Assembly (NCBI RefSeq): GCF_019397265.1
Contig: NZ_CP068985.1
Location: forward strand, 8,836,501 to 8,900,500
Direction of reading: 5' to 3'
Length of the DNA: 64,000 nt
From: Nonomuraea coxensis DSM 45129
GTDB lineage: Bacteria; Actinomycetota; Actinomycetes; Streptosporangiales; Streptosporangiaceae
Shown here: in pieces, positions 1-7,926 of the stretch
Numbering within the stretch: the stretch's first letter is position 1
Layout of the letters: every line of letters starts with the position of its first letter
Program-made: the position numbers and the translations under genes
The notes under the pieces: generated by a model
The model's database searches: none
What the model was told of the DNA's origin: nothing
Seen by the model: only the letters and a program-made list of their open reading frames with translations

Positions 1-360
1 TGGCGCAGGACGTAGGAGCGCGGCATGCTGCGGGGCTTGCGCCGGTTCGCCGGCCGCCCGCTGGCCGACAGCAGCGCCTGCGCCTTCTTGAACGTCTCAG
101 TATCGATGAGCGGCTCATGGACGACCGCCTCCGAAGCTTGGTGACGTGCCCCTGGGTGATGTCGTTGACGTCCAGAAGTTCTTCCTGCTTGTGCTGCTTG
201 TTCCAGACCTGACGACCCGTGTAGCGCGGGTTGAGAAGGATCGCTCGAACCGCGGATGTGGACCATGCGATACCGGAGCGGTGTCGGCTGTACCGCAGAA
301 CGCGAACTGAGGCTCGCCGACCACGAGGGCGTCGAACCCGCGGTTCGGGTTCCGCAGCTC
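1..360 (-). pseudogene. Large serine recombinase remnant (broken, runs off window)
   Basis: Reading the minus strand, three fragments of one large serine recombinase follow each other in different frames. A piece of the resolvase catalytic domain (PNRGFDALVVGEPQFAF) is followed, after a large deletion and a frame change, by the recombinase domain (SGIAWSTSAVRAILLNPRYT, then GRQVWNKQHKQEELLDV). A further frame change joins it to EAVVHEPLIDTETFKKAQ and SMPRSYVLR just before the zinc-ribbon region, which would lie beyond base 1. Such enzymes integrate phages and integrative elements. The catalytic serine region is missing here, so the gene is dead. The fragments are collinear with the intact family, so internal deletions best explain the damage. 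Confidence 0.75.
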
Positions 361-845
361 ACCGAGCACGCCCGCAGCGGGCGGGTGAGGATCGACCAGA
401 CGACCCCGGGGTTGCGACCGTCGGAGTGGCAGGCGGCGTGCCGCTCGCCCGTGGGCCGCGTTGCCGCGCCGTGGCGAGGGCCTGCCGCGTCCTTGCCGGT
501 CATGCCGTGCTTGCCGGGCGGCGGCCGGCCGGCCGTGATGCTGTTCGGCTTGTTGCCGCCCGCGCGGGACCTCCTGCTGATCGGGCGGTCTCCGGTGTAC
601 GGCTCGCGGATCGGGTCCAGGTCGAACGCGCAGGTTGAGCCAGCGGGTGCCGTCGTCGGCCAGGACCCGGCGGACCTTGGCGAGGGTCGAACGCAGCGTC
701 TCCACGTACGCCTCGATCGTGGGCTCCTGGCTGTACTGGCCCTCGCAACAGTGCCGCAGCCCCCAATGGGGTGGGCTGGTGACGATGCAGTCCGCCAAGC
801 CTGCGGGCATCTCCGAGAGCACCTGCCGGAGGACAGCTCGCCGAC
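358..845 (-). pseudogene. Site-specific DNA methyltransferase (N4/N6 type) remnant
   Basis: The minus strand encodes the catalytic motif IV region of an N6/N4 DNA methyltransferase (CIVTSPPHWGL), then EAYVETLRSTLAKVRRVLADD. The frame then changes and jumps to a later part of the family (FDLDPIREPYTGDRPISRRS, GKHGMTGKDAAGPRHG and GRNPGVVWSILTRPLR). The stretch normally between WLNL and FDLDPIRE is gone, as is the C-terminal end, where the recombinase remnant begins directly. The gene lacks a continuous frame and cannot give a working enzyme. It was probably cargo or self-modification of the same lost mobile element. Confidence 0.75.
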
Positions 846-1044
846 GGCGGCCGGCTGCCCCTGACGCGGCTGCGCCATGGGGGTTCGGCCACCTACTGGA
901 CCAGCATCGACGACACCTGATGCTGAAGCACGGTCAGTCTTGGTCCGTGAATCCCCGAGGGACTTCCTGGCGGCAGCACTTGGCGTTCGCCGGGTCGAGC
1001 GTGGAGGGACGTCGTGCCGGGTGTCCAGTCGTGGAGCGGTCAAC

Positions 1045-1090
1045 TTAGCGAGCGCTCACTCTTGACGGACGGACCGGTCCGGATTAGCGT
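1045..1090 (+). promoter_or_regulatory. TetR-type operator with adjoining candidate promoter
   Basis: TTAGCGAGCGCTCACTCT at 1045-1062 is one good half and one weaker half of the palindrome TTAGCGAGCGCTCGCTAA, a form typical of TetR-family operators. It touches a candidate -35 TTGACG (1063-1068), followed 16 bases later by TAGCGT (1085-1090). The first 12 bases are identical to the site at 10355-10372, next to the TetR/SDR pair. The rest of 861-1125 shows no gene. Binding by the local TetR is inference. Confidence 0.45.
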
Positions 1091-1125
1091 CTCAGCACCT
1101 CACCGCCGCAGGAGGCTGGACGCTC

Positions 1126-1239
1126 ATGACCGACCCCGAACGCGGCACCGCATCCGGACGCCCTCGCCGGGCCGGGCTGCTGTATCGCACCCCCACCAGG
1201 TATGCACGACTGAACCATAAGGCGGTCTCTCCCCGATGA
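1126..1239 (+). CDS. Candidate 37-residue leader peptide coupled to the hydrolase
   Basis: An ATG at 1126 follows a strong ribosome-binding site (AGGAGG at 1110-1115) and opens a 37-codon frame rich in Arg, Pro and Thr. It ends at TGA 1237-1239, overlapping the next ATG (1236) as ATGA. The downstream hydrolase has only a weak site of its own, so translational coupling is plausible. I recognise no domain. It may be a leader peptide or simply a translated lead-in. Confidence 0.4.
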   Translation: MTDPERGTASGRPRRAGLLYRTPTRYARLNHKAVSPR

Positions 1240-2357
1240 TCAGCAAGACCTTCGTCAGCAGCGAATCTCCCGGCGCTCGGCGGGCCGGCGCGGGCGGCAT
1301 GCCGTGCCAGGGCGTCTACTACGCGCCCGAAGGCGCACGCCCGCGCGTCGCGATGATCGCCACCCACTACCAGATCGACTTCTCCGAGCACTACCTCGCC
1401 GAGTACATGGCCGCGCGCGGCATCGGATTCCTGGGCTGGAACACGCGCTACCGGGGCTACGAGTCGGAGTTCGTCCTCGACCGGGCCCTGGTGGACATCG
1501 GCGTCGGCGTGCGCTGGCTCAAGGACGCCGGGGTCGAGCACGTGGTCCTGCTCGGCAACTCCGGGGGCGGGTCCCTCATGGCGGCCTACCACGCGCAGGC
1601 CGTCGAGCCGTGTGTGCGCCCGGGAATCGGCATGCCGCCGGCGCCCGGCGTGGACGAGCTGATCCCCGGCGACGCGTACGTGTCGCTCGCCGCGCACCTC
1701 GGCCGGCCTGAGGTGATCACCGCATGGATGGACGCGGCGGTCGTCGACGAGCACGACCCGACGCTGACCGACCCGGAGCTCGACCTGTTCAACCCGGACA
1801 ACGGCCCCCCGTACTCGGCGGAGTTCCTGGCCCGCTACCGCGCCGCGCAGGTCGAGCGCAACCACCGCATCACCGCGTGGGCCAAGGCCGAGCTGGCCAG
1901 GATCCAGGGGCTGGGCTTCCAGGACCGCCCGTTCAGCGTGCAGCGGGTGTGGGCCGACCCGCGCATGGTCGACTCGTCCCTGGACCCGTCCAACCGCCCG
2001 GACAACGCCTGCTACCGGGGCGAGCCGGCCGTGGCGAACCGCTCGGGCCGGGGACTGGGCCACGAGACGTCGCTGCGCAACTGGCTGGGCATGTGGAGCC
2101 TGACCGAGTCGCAGTGCCGGGCCGAGGAGCATCTCGCCAAGGTGAAGGTGCCCGCGATCGTCATCAACCCGGACGCGGACGCGGGCGTGTACCCGAGCGA
2201 CGCCGACGGGCTGTACGCCGCCATCGCCAGCGACGACAAGCAACGGCTCGACCTGCCCGGCGACCACTACTTCGAGAACCCGCCGGGGGCCCGCGAGAGG
2301 GTCGCCGACGTCATCGCGCGGTGGATCGGCGAGCGGCTGCCCGTCTCCGGGGCCTGA
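1236..2357 (+). CDS. Alpha/beta hydrolase, probable esterase or C-C hydrolase
   Basis: This 373-residue protein has the alpha/beta-hydrolase fold. An early strand (RVAMIATHY, about residues 37-45) carries the oxyanion region, GNSGGG holds the predicted nucleophile Ser109, and late acidic and histidine elements appear in the NPDADAG and LPGDHYFENP regions. It has no signal peptide, so it should be cytoplasmic. The start overlaps the stop of a small leader frame. It sits at the edge of an aromatic-acid cluster, downstream of a TetR-type operator, which fits release of an aromatic acid from an ester or amide, but the substrate cannot be read from the sequence. A strong hairpin ends the unit. Confidence 0.8.
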   Translation: MISKTFVSSESPGARRAGAGGMPCQGVYYAPEGARPRVAMIATHYQIDFSEHYLAEYMAARGIGFLGWNTRYRGYESEFVLDRALVDIGVGVRWLKDAGVEHVVLLGNSGGGSLMAAYHAQAVEPCVRPGIGMPPAPGVDELIPGDAYVSLAAHLGRPEVITAWMDAAVVDEHDPTLTDPELDLFNPDNGPPYSAEFLARYRAAQVERNHRITAWAKAELARIQGLGFQDRPFSVQRVWADPRMVDSSLDPSNRPDNACYRGEPAVANRSGRGLGHETSLRNWLGMWSLTESQCRAEEHLAKVKVPAIVINPDADAGVYPSDADGLYAAIASDDKQRLDLPGDHYFENPPGARERVADVIARWIGERLPVSGA

Positions 2358-2362
2358 CGCCC

Positions 2363-2398
2363 GGAGGGGGCCCGTCCGCAACCGGACGGGCCCCCTCC
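2363..2398. terminator. Strong bidirectional hairpin terminator
   Basis: A perfect 16-bp GC-rich stem (2363-2378 pairing with 2383-2398) with a 4-base loop lies between two convergent genes. There is no U-run, as is common for actinomycete terminators. It can serve both the hydrolase and the acyl-CoA synthetase transcripts. Confidence 0.75.
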
Positions 2399-2408
2399 CG
2401 CGGTTCGG

Positions 2409-4055
2409 TCAAAGACGCCGGACGTCCAGCTTCCCCTCCGCGTAGATCGCCCGCATGCGCTTCTTGTCGAACTTGCCGACGCTGGTCATCGGCAGCTCGT
2501 CGGCCAGCACCCAGCGCTCCGGGACCCACCATTTGGGCACCGTGCCGAGCAGCGCGTCGCGCAGGTCCGCGAGGGTCGTCCGCGCGCCGTCCCGCATCAC
2601 GACGAGGACGCAGGGGCGCTCGTCCCAGCGCTCGTCGGGCACGCCGATCACCGCCGCCTGACGGACGTCGGGATGCTGGGCGACCGCGAGTTCCAGCTCC
2701 GTCGAGGAGATCCATTCGCCGCCGGACTTGATGACGTCCTTGGCCCGGTCGGTGAGGGTCACGTACCCGAGCGGGTCGAGCGTGCCGACGTCTCCGGTAC
2801 GCAGCCAGCCGTCGCGGAACTTCTCTCCGGCATCGGCGTGGTGGTACGAGTCGGCGACCCAGGGTCCGCGCAGCTCGAACTCGCCGACAGCGCGTCCGTC
2901 GGCGGCCAGGGTCTCGCCGGTGTCGGGCTGGACGAGGCGGATGTCGACGCCGGCCAGGACCCTCCCCTGGTTGTCGGCGCGGCGATCCGGATCGGTGTCC
3001 TCCTCGGCTCGCGGCGGGCGGTTGAGGGTGACCAGCGGCGAGGTCTCGGTCATGCCCCAGCCCTGCAGCGCCTCCACGCCGTAGCGCTCCTTGAGCCCGG
3101 TACGCAGCTTCCTCGGGATGGGCGCACCACCGAGCGCGACGCGGTCGAGCGTCCCCAGGTCACGCGCCGGGTCGGCATCGACGTAGTCCAGGATCTCGTT
3201 CCACACGGTGGGCACGCCGTTGGAGAACGTCGGCCGGTGGCGCTGGACCGCCTCGACCACCGTCGCCGGGTCGACCCAGCGATTGCACAGGAGCAGGTCG
3301 CCGCCGGCCCAGAAGGTCGCGTACGGGTAGCCCCACGCGTTGGCGTGGAACATCGGCGTGATGATGTAGCCGTGGTCCCGCGAGCTCAGCGCGAGGGCGT
3401 TGGCCGTGCACAGCGACATCGCGTGGATCCAGATCGACCGGTGGCTGTAGGCGATTCCCTTGGGGTCGCCGGTGGTTCCGGTGGTGAAGCAGAGCGTCGC
3501 GGCGGTTTTCTCGTGGATCTCCGGCCACGCGTAGGTGGTCGGCTGCCCGGCGACGACCTCGTCGTACCGCAGCGCCTGCCCCGGCCAGGCGTCCAGTGCG
3601 CCTTCCTGGTACGTCCCGGCCACGATGACCGTGCGCACCGTGGGCAGGCGGTCGGCGATCTCGGCCAGCTGGCCGAGGAGCGACGCGTCGGCGACGATCA
3701 CCTCGTCGGCGGCGTGGTTGATCGTGAAGATCAGCTGTTCCACCGACAGTCTCGGATTGATCGTGTGCAGCAGGGCGCCCATGGCCGGGACCGCGAAGTA
3801 CGCCTCGAGGTGCTCGCGGGTGTTCCACATCAGCGAGCCGACGACGGAGCCGTCCCGGACGCCCAGGGAGCGCAGGCCGTGCGCGAGGGCCGCGACCTGC
3901 CCGGCCAGGTCGCCGTAGCTCAGCTCGGACGCGTCGTCGCGGACCGTCCTGACCGACCGCCCGGCGTGCCAGGTCGAGCCGTGGCGCAGGATGTTGGTGA
4001 CGGTCAGGTCGCCGTCGCCGATGTTGCTCGACGGGCTGGTCGGTGGTCGGTTCAC
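2409..4055 (-). CDS. AMP-binding acyl-CoA synthetase (FadD-like)
   Basis: This 548-residue ANL-superfamily ligase would activate a carboxylic acid to its CoA thioester through an acyl-adenylate. Visible family motifs are the P-loop FTTGTTGDPKG, the adenine-binding GWGMTETSP, the RTGDVGTLDP hinge region, and the C-terminal lysine in TSVGKFDKKRMR. It resembles medium/long-chain acyl-CoA synthetases more than benzoate-CoA ligases, but chain length cannot be told by eye. The start is a GTG with GAGGGAGA upstream, overlapping the aldolase stop by four bases (GTGA), so the two genes form one coupled operon. Confidence 0.88.
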   Translation of the reverse strand: MNRPPTSPSSNIGDGDLTVTNILRHGSTWHAGRSVRTVRDDASELSYGDLAGQVAALAHGLRSLGVRDGSVVGSLMWNTREHLEAYFAVPAMGALLHTINPRLSVEQLIFTINHAADEVIVADASLLGQLAEIADRLPTVRTVIVAGTYQEGALDAWPGQALRYDEVVAGQPTTYAWPEIHEKTAATLCFTTGTTGDPKGIAYSHRSIWIHAMSLCTANALALSSRDHGYIITPMFHANAWGYPYATFWAGGDLLLCNRWVDPATVVEAVQRHRPTFSNGVPTVWNEILDYVDADPARDLGTLDRVALGGAPIPRKLRTGLKERYGVEALQGWGMTETSPLVTLNRPPRAEEDTDPDRRADNQGRVLAGVDIRLVQPDTGETLAADGRAVGEFELRGPWVADSYHHADAGEKFRDGWLRTGDVGTLDPLGYVTLTDRAKDVIKSGGEWISSTELELAVAQHPDVRQAAVIGVPDERWDERPCVLVVMRDGARTTLADLRDALLGTVPKWWVPERWVLADELPMTSVGKFDKKRMRAIYAEGKLDVRRL

Positions 4056-4864
4056 GGCAGTTCTCCCTCGTGGAGTCGGGCGAGTTCGTGGCGCCAGGCC
4101 GCCCCGAGGTTGAGGCCGGAGCCGAGGTTCGGCAGCTCGGCCAGGTCCTCGTCGGGGATGGCCCGCGGGGTGCCGCCGGCGGCGGCGACGGCGAGCGAGA
4201 TCGACGCGATGGCCTGGACGGAGGCGGCCCGCAGCACGGCCTCGGCCACCGAGGCGCCGACGGTGGTCAGGCCGTGGCCGCGCATGACCACCGCGTTGCG
4301 CCGGCCGAGCGCGTCGGCGACCTCGTCCGCGAGACCGGGCGTGTGGATGAGCGCGGCACGCGGGTATACGGGAACGCCGGCGGCCGCCAGGGCGGCGCCG
4401 GGGATGTCGTAGGCGCCGACGACGGGCAGGATCGGCAGCCCCGCGAGGTCGGCGACGACGACGTCGCGGGGGTGCGCGTGCACGACGCACGCGACGTCCG
4501 GCCGGCGTTCCAGGATCCGGGCGTGCAGGGGCAGTTCGTACGGCGCCGTGTGCCCGCCGGCCAGTTCGCCCTCGGCGCCCGGCCGGCCGGCCGGGTCGAC
4601 GAGTCTGACGTCCTCGGCGGTCGTGTACGCCAGACCTCGCTCATGCGGGCCGCGGCACCGGATCAGCAGGCGTGCGGCGTCGACGCGCACGCTGATGTGG
4701 CCGAGAACGCCGGGGGCCAGCCGCCGCGCGGCGAGGACCCGGCAGCCTTCGGCGATCTCCTGGCGCAGCGGGCCGAGGCCGGCCGGGTCCGGGTCGGGGG
4801 CCGGTTCGAACACCTCGGGTTCTCCTTGGGTGGCGGGTGCCCGCCTGCTGGACGTTCCAGTCAT
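4052..4864 (-). CDS. Class II aldolase/adducin-family protein, possible aromatic decarboxylase
   Basis: This 270-residue protein belongs to the class II aldolase/adducin family. The zinc ligands are visible as HAHPRD and the late GHG of VVMRGHGLTTVG, with the early segment RLAPGVLGHISVR. Besides sugar-phosphate aldolases, the family includes 3,4-dihydroxyphthalate 2-decarboxylases of gram-positive phthalate pathways. With a Rieske dioxygenase, dihydrodiol dehydrogenase and IclR regulator nearby, a decarboxylase role is my preferred inference. The chosen start is the ATG at 4864, because homology begins shortly after it. No clear ribosome-binding site is visible, and an in-frame ATG lies farther upstream. 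The promoter and IclR-type palindrome lie at 4919-4956. Confidence 0.75.
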   Translation of the reverse strand: MTGTSSRRAPATQGEPEVFEPAPDPDPAGLGPLRQEIAEGCRVLAARRLAPGVLGHISVRVDAARLLIRCRGPHERGLAYTTAEDVRLVDPAGRPGAEGELAGGHTAPYELPLHARILERRPDVACVVHAHPRDVVVADLAGLPILPVVGAYDIPGAALAAAGVPVYPRAALIHTPGLADEVADALGRRNAVVMRGHGLTTVGASVAEAVLRAASVQAIASISLAVAAAGGTPRAIPDEDLAELPNLGSGLNLGAAWRHELARLHEGELP

Positions 4865-4918
4865 GCGGCACCGGTTGACGGGGAAGCGTAGTCGTCGGGC
4901 GGACAGACTTCTGTTCAG

Positions 4919-4956
4919 CAGAAAATGATTCTGCACTGCGCGCGTCATCCGGTCAA
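4919..4956 (-). promoter_or_regulatory. Promoter with overlapping IclR-type palindrome (aldolase operon)
   Basis: On the minus strand a -35 TTGACC (4951-4956) and a -10 CAGAAT (4928-4933) are spaced by exactly 17 bases. The palindrome GCAGAAAATGATTCTGC (4918-4934; core CAGAA-N5-TTCTG) covers the -10, an arrangement expected for repression. Related palindromes occur at 5219, 11453 and 11592. The IclR gene at 10433-11218 is the likely binder (inference). Confidence 0.55.
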
Positions 4957-4972
4957 TGTGCCCGCCGGGGGA

Positions 4973-5002
4973 TTGACCCGCCGATCGCCTCCCCCCTACC
5001 TT
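4973..5002 (+). promoter_or_regulatory. Candidate distal promoter for the ABC importer
   Basis: TTGACC (4973-4978), an 18-base spacer and TACCTT (4997-5002) form a reasonable plus-strand promoter about 300 bases before the importer operon. Apart from this and the two palindromes, the 4865-5306 gap shows no gene. Confidence 0.3.
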
Positions 5003-5210
5003 CTGAGCGAACGATAAGTAGGTCGCCTCTCCGCGGCCGAGCCTCCCGAGCCGGGGGTGCCCGGCCCGAAGCCACTTCCCCCTTCCCGGAGACTCCCGCG
5101 GACCCGGCCCCGCCGAGCCGCGTGGACCACCCCGAGAACTCCCAGCCCGTACCCATGCGATGCGCTGGGCGACGACACCCCGCACCAGCCCATGACGCAA
5201 GAAATCCACT

Positions 5211-5240
5211 CTGGACAGCAGAATTCCATTCTGTTAGCCT
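5211..5240 (+). promoter_or_regulatory. IclR-type palindrome at the ABC importer promoter
   Basis: CAGAATTCCATTCTG (5219-5233) is a perfect inverted repeat of the form CAGAA-N5-TTCTG. It lies between a weak -35 (CTGGAC, 5211-5216) and a weak -10 (TTAGCC, 5234-5239), about 75 bases before the substrate-binding-protein gene. Its match to the site at 4919 on the opposite side of the same intergenic region suggests joint control of both divergent operons. Confidence 0.5.
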
Positions 5241-5306
5241 CCCGCAACCGGATCAACCAGGCGAACCGCGCACCTTCGGCTTTCCTGAGACAGGAGAAGG
5301 ACCCAA

Positions 5307-6338
5307 ATGGCGAATCTTCGAGGTGACGCTCTGCGCATTTCCCGCCTCAGCAGGCGCGAAGTCCTCCGCGTCGGAGCAGCGATCGGCGGTGTCGCCCTGC
5401 TGTCCGCGTGCACCTCATCGAACGACGCGTCGACCAAGAGTGCCGAGAGCGGGAAGCTCGGTGGCCAGGCCGCGATCTCCGGACTGGACTCGATCGTCTC
5501 GGCGGCGCCTTATGTGATCGCCGCACACGAGTTCTACGCCCAGCACCAGCTGTCCATCTCCAATGTCCACCTCGCCGGCGGGACCGAAACGATCCGAGCG
5601 ATCCGCGGTGGTTCGGGCTTCGGGTCGGCCGCGACGATCTCCACCGTTCTCGCCTACCAGGGCGGCGCCAAGGACCTGAGGATCATCGGTGGGGGGTTCA
5701 ACGCCGCCTCCGTCGTCTTCGTCGGCCGCCCCGACACCACGATCACCTCCCCGAAGGACCTCAAAGGCAAGAAGATCGGGATCGCCGGGACCGGCAGTCC
5801 GGTGGAGTTCTTCGCCAACCTCGCCGTCACCAAGGGCGGGTTCAAGCCGGGCGTCGACGTCCAGGTCGTGAGCGTGGGCGACTACGCCTCGGTCTGGCCG
5901 TCCGTCGAACAGGGCATCGTCGACCTGGGCGCCCTCGTTCCCCCGACGTCCAGCAAGCTCGTCACGACCGGCGCGGGCAAGGTCGCGATCACCGCGGCCG
6001 AACTCCATCCGGGATGGGCCGACGTCTGCGTCTGCGTCACCGAGAAGGCGCTCAAGACGAACAGCGACGGCCTGCTCCGGTGGATGGAGGCCGTACGCTC
6101 GGCCCTCACACTGATCACCGACGACGTCCAGCGCGCCGCGTCGATCTGGGGACCCGCGCTGAAACTCGACGCCACCGTCGCGCAGGAGGCCCTCGGCTCC
6201 GTTCCCAAGGAGGCCTGGAAGGTCGAGATCAACGAGGAGGGCGTCCGGTCGGCGGCGGAGGCCGCGATGAGCCTCGGCCTGACGAAGCAGGCGGACGTGT
6301 CCGGGCTGCTCGACACGAGTCTTCTGGAGCGCCTGTGA
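5307..6338 (+). CDS. ABC transporter substrate-binding lipoprotein (NrtA/SsuA/TauA-like)
   Basis: This 343-residue periplasmic-type binding protein carries a Tat-like twin-arginine stretch (SRREVLRVG, Arg16-Arg17) and a lipobox ending at Cys35 (LLSAC), so it should be exported and lipid-anchored. The mature part has the NMT1/THI5-like fold of nitrate, sulfonate and taurine binders (DLKGKKIGIAGTGSPVEFF is the typical hinge). The ligand is probably an organic anion. Beside a Rieske dioxygenase cluster, an aromatic carboxylate is the best guess. AGGAGAAGG lies just upstream of the ATG. It is the first gene of a four-gene importer operon with 4-base overlaps. Confidence 0.87.
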   Translation: MANLRGDALRISRLSRREVLRVGAAIGGVALLSACTSSNDASTKSAESGKLGGQAAISGLDSIVSAAPYVIAAHEFYAQHQLSISNVHLAGGTETIRAIRGGSGFGSAATISTVLAYQGGAKDLRIIGGGFNAASVVFVGRPDTTITSPKDLKGKKIGIAGTGSPVEFFANLAVTKGGFKPGVDVQVVSVGDYASVWPSVEQGIVDLGALVPPTSSKLVTTGAGKVAITAAELHPGWADVCVCVTEKALKTNSDGLLRWMEAVRSALTLITDDVQRAASIWGPALKLDATVAQEALGSVPKEAWKVEINEEGVRSAAEAAMSLGLTKQADVSGLLDTSLLERL

Positions 6339-7135
6339 CCACCTCGGGCGAGGCGGTGCTCGAGTTCGAGGACACGGCTCTCACGTACCGGACCGCCAGC
6401 GGAACCATCGAGGCGCTCGTGGGCGTCACCGCCGCCGTGCCGAAAGGCTGCTTCGTCTCCGTCATCGGCCCCAGCGGGTGCGGGAAGAGCACCCTGCTGG
6501 ACATCGCCGGCGGGCTGCTGGCCCCCACGTCGGGCTCGGCCCGGCTGAACGGCGAGGAGATCCGCGGACCGCGCCGGACGACCGCCATGGTCTTCCAGGA
6601 AGCCGCTCTTCTGCCGTGGCGCACGGTACGGGACAACGTCGCCTTCGGCCTGGAGGCCGCGGGCGTCCCGAAGAAGCAGCGACGGGAGCGCGCGGACGCG
6701 CTGATCAACCTGGTCGGGCTCGACGGGTTCGCGGACAAGCACCCGGGAGACCTGTCCGGCGGGATGCGGCAACGGGTCGCGATCGCCCGCGCGCTCGCGG
6801 TGGATCCGGAGATCCTGCTCATGGACGAACCGTTCGGCGCCCTCGACCAGCAGACGCGCATGATGATGGGGACCGAGCTCACCAAGATCTGGGAACGGAT
6901 CCGCTGCAGCGTCCTGTTCGTGACGCACGACATCCCCGAGGCGATCGCGCTGTCCGACGAGGTCTGGGTGATGTCGCAACGCCCGGCGCGCATCAAGGAG
7001 CGCGTGGTGATCGACATTCCGCGCCCGCGCGGCACCGACCTTCCGCTCGACCCCCGGTTCCAGGAACTCAACGGCGTCATCTGGAAACTCCTGCGCGACG
7101 AGGCCAACCGGCAGCTCGTGGGGGGCACGGATTGA
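6335..7135 (+). CDS. ABC transporter ATP-binding protein (SsuB/TauB-like)
   Basis: This 266-residue ATPase drives the importer. Walker A (GPSGCGKST), Q-loop (MVFQEAALLPW), signature (LSGGMRQR), Walker B (ILLMDEPFGALD) and the switch histidine (FVTHDIPEA) are all intact. The Q-loop form and the PFGALD sequence are typical of nitrate/sulfonate/taurine-type importers. It starts at a GTG overlapping the previous stop as GTGA, so it is translationally coupled to the binding protein. Confidence 0.92.
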   Translation: MTTSGEAVLEFEDTALTYRTASGTIEALVGVTAAVPKGCFVSVIGPSGCGKSTLLDIAGGLLAPTSGSARLNGEEIRGPRRTTAMVFQEAALLPWRTVRDNVAFGLEAAGVPKKQRRERADALINLVGLDGFADKHPGDLSGGMRQRVAIARALAVDPEILLMDEPFGALDQQTRMMMGTELTKIWERIRCSVLFVTHDIPEAIALSDEVWVMSQRPARIKERVVIDIPRPRGTDLPLDPRFQELNGVIWKLLRDEANRQLVGGTD

Positions 7136-7926
7136 GCGCCATGCTCCGCGCGCGGCGAGGCGGCCGGCCACGCGCCGACTGGCAGGTGCCGGCCACCCAG
7201 GCCGCCCTCGTCGTCGGCTTCTTCGCGCTCTGGGAGGCCGGGGCCGCGGCGGGACTGCTCGACCCGCTGACGTGGTCACAGCCCTCCGTCATCGCGACGC
7301 AGGTCGTCGACCTGATCGGCACTCCGGAGACCGTCCACGACCTCGCGGCCACCCTGACGACCCTCGCCGCGGGGTTCCTGATCGGGGCGACCGCCGGCAT
7401 CGGCATCGGCGTGGCCGTCGCCCGGCTCCGGCGCGTCCAGGCGGTCGTCAGCACCTATCTCGTCGCGCTCCAGTCCGTCCCGCTGCTCGTCTTCTACCCC
7501 GTCCTGCTCACGATCTTCGGCCTCAACCGGGGGCCGACGATCATCGTCGTGGCGGCCGTGACGATGGTTCCCGTCGCGCTCAACACCACGGCCGGACTGG
7601 GCGCGATTCCGCGGGGGCTTCAGCGGCTCGCCACCTCCTTGCTGCTCAGCCGGACCGCGGCGTACCGGAAGGTGTTCCTTCCCGCGGCGATTCCGCTGAT
7701 CTTCCCGGGGCTGCGCGTCGGCTTCCTCGCGGCCCTGGTGACCACGATCGGCATGGAGTTCATCGTGGCGAGCGCCGGGCTCGGCTACCGGGTGGGGCAG
7801 AGCTACCACACGTTCGCGGTGGACCGCATGTACGCCAACATCGTCGTGGTGTGCGCCCTCGCGATCCTGGTGAACCTGGTTCTCACGCGCATCGAACGAT
7901 CTCTCCGCCGGGACGTGACGACATGA
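7132..7926 (+). CDS. ABC transporter permease (SsuC/TauC-like), first of two
   Basis: This is an inner-membrane permease of about 264 residues with some six hydrophobic segments and the BPD_transp_1 coupling helix (EAA-like loop near RTAAYRKVFLPAAIPLIFPGL). The TTG at 7132 overlaps the ATPase stop as TTGA and has a G-rich ribosome-binding site at a good distance. The ATG at 7141 is an alternative start. It is followed by a second, different permease, so the complex is likely a heterodimeric channel. Confidence 0.87.
   Translation: MSAMLRARRGGRPRADWQVPATQAALVVGFFALWEAGAAAGLLDPLTWSQPSVIATQVVDLIGTPETVHDLAATLTTLAAGFLIGATAGIGIGVAVARLRRVQAVVSTYLVALQSVPLLVFYPVLLTIFGLNRGPTIIVVAAVTMVPVALNTTAGLGAIPRGLQRLATSLLLSRTAAYRKVFLPAAIPLIFPGLRVGFLAALVTTIGMEFIVASAGLGYRVGQSYHTFAVDRMYANIVVVCALAILVNLVLTRIERSLRRDVTT

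Noticed and set aside
231..1048. Plus-strand frames opposite the recombinase and methyltransferase remnants
   Set aside because: Their translations show no family motif, while the minus strand shows clear recombinase and methyltransferase segments.
2409..4490. A 693-codon minus frame as an N-terminally extended acyl-CoA synthetase
   Set aside because: The extra 145 residues are Arg-rich shadow sequence inside the aldolase gene. The family N terminus begins at the GTG at 4055, which overlaps the aldolase stop.
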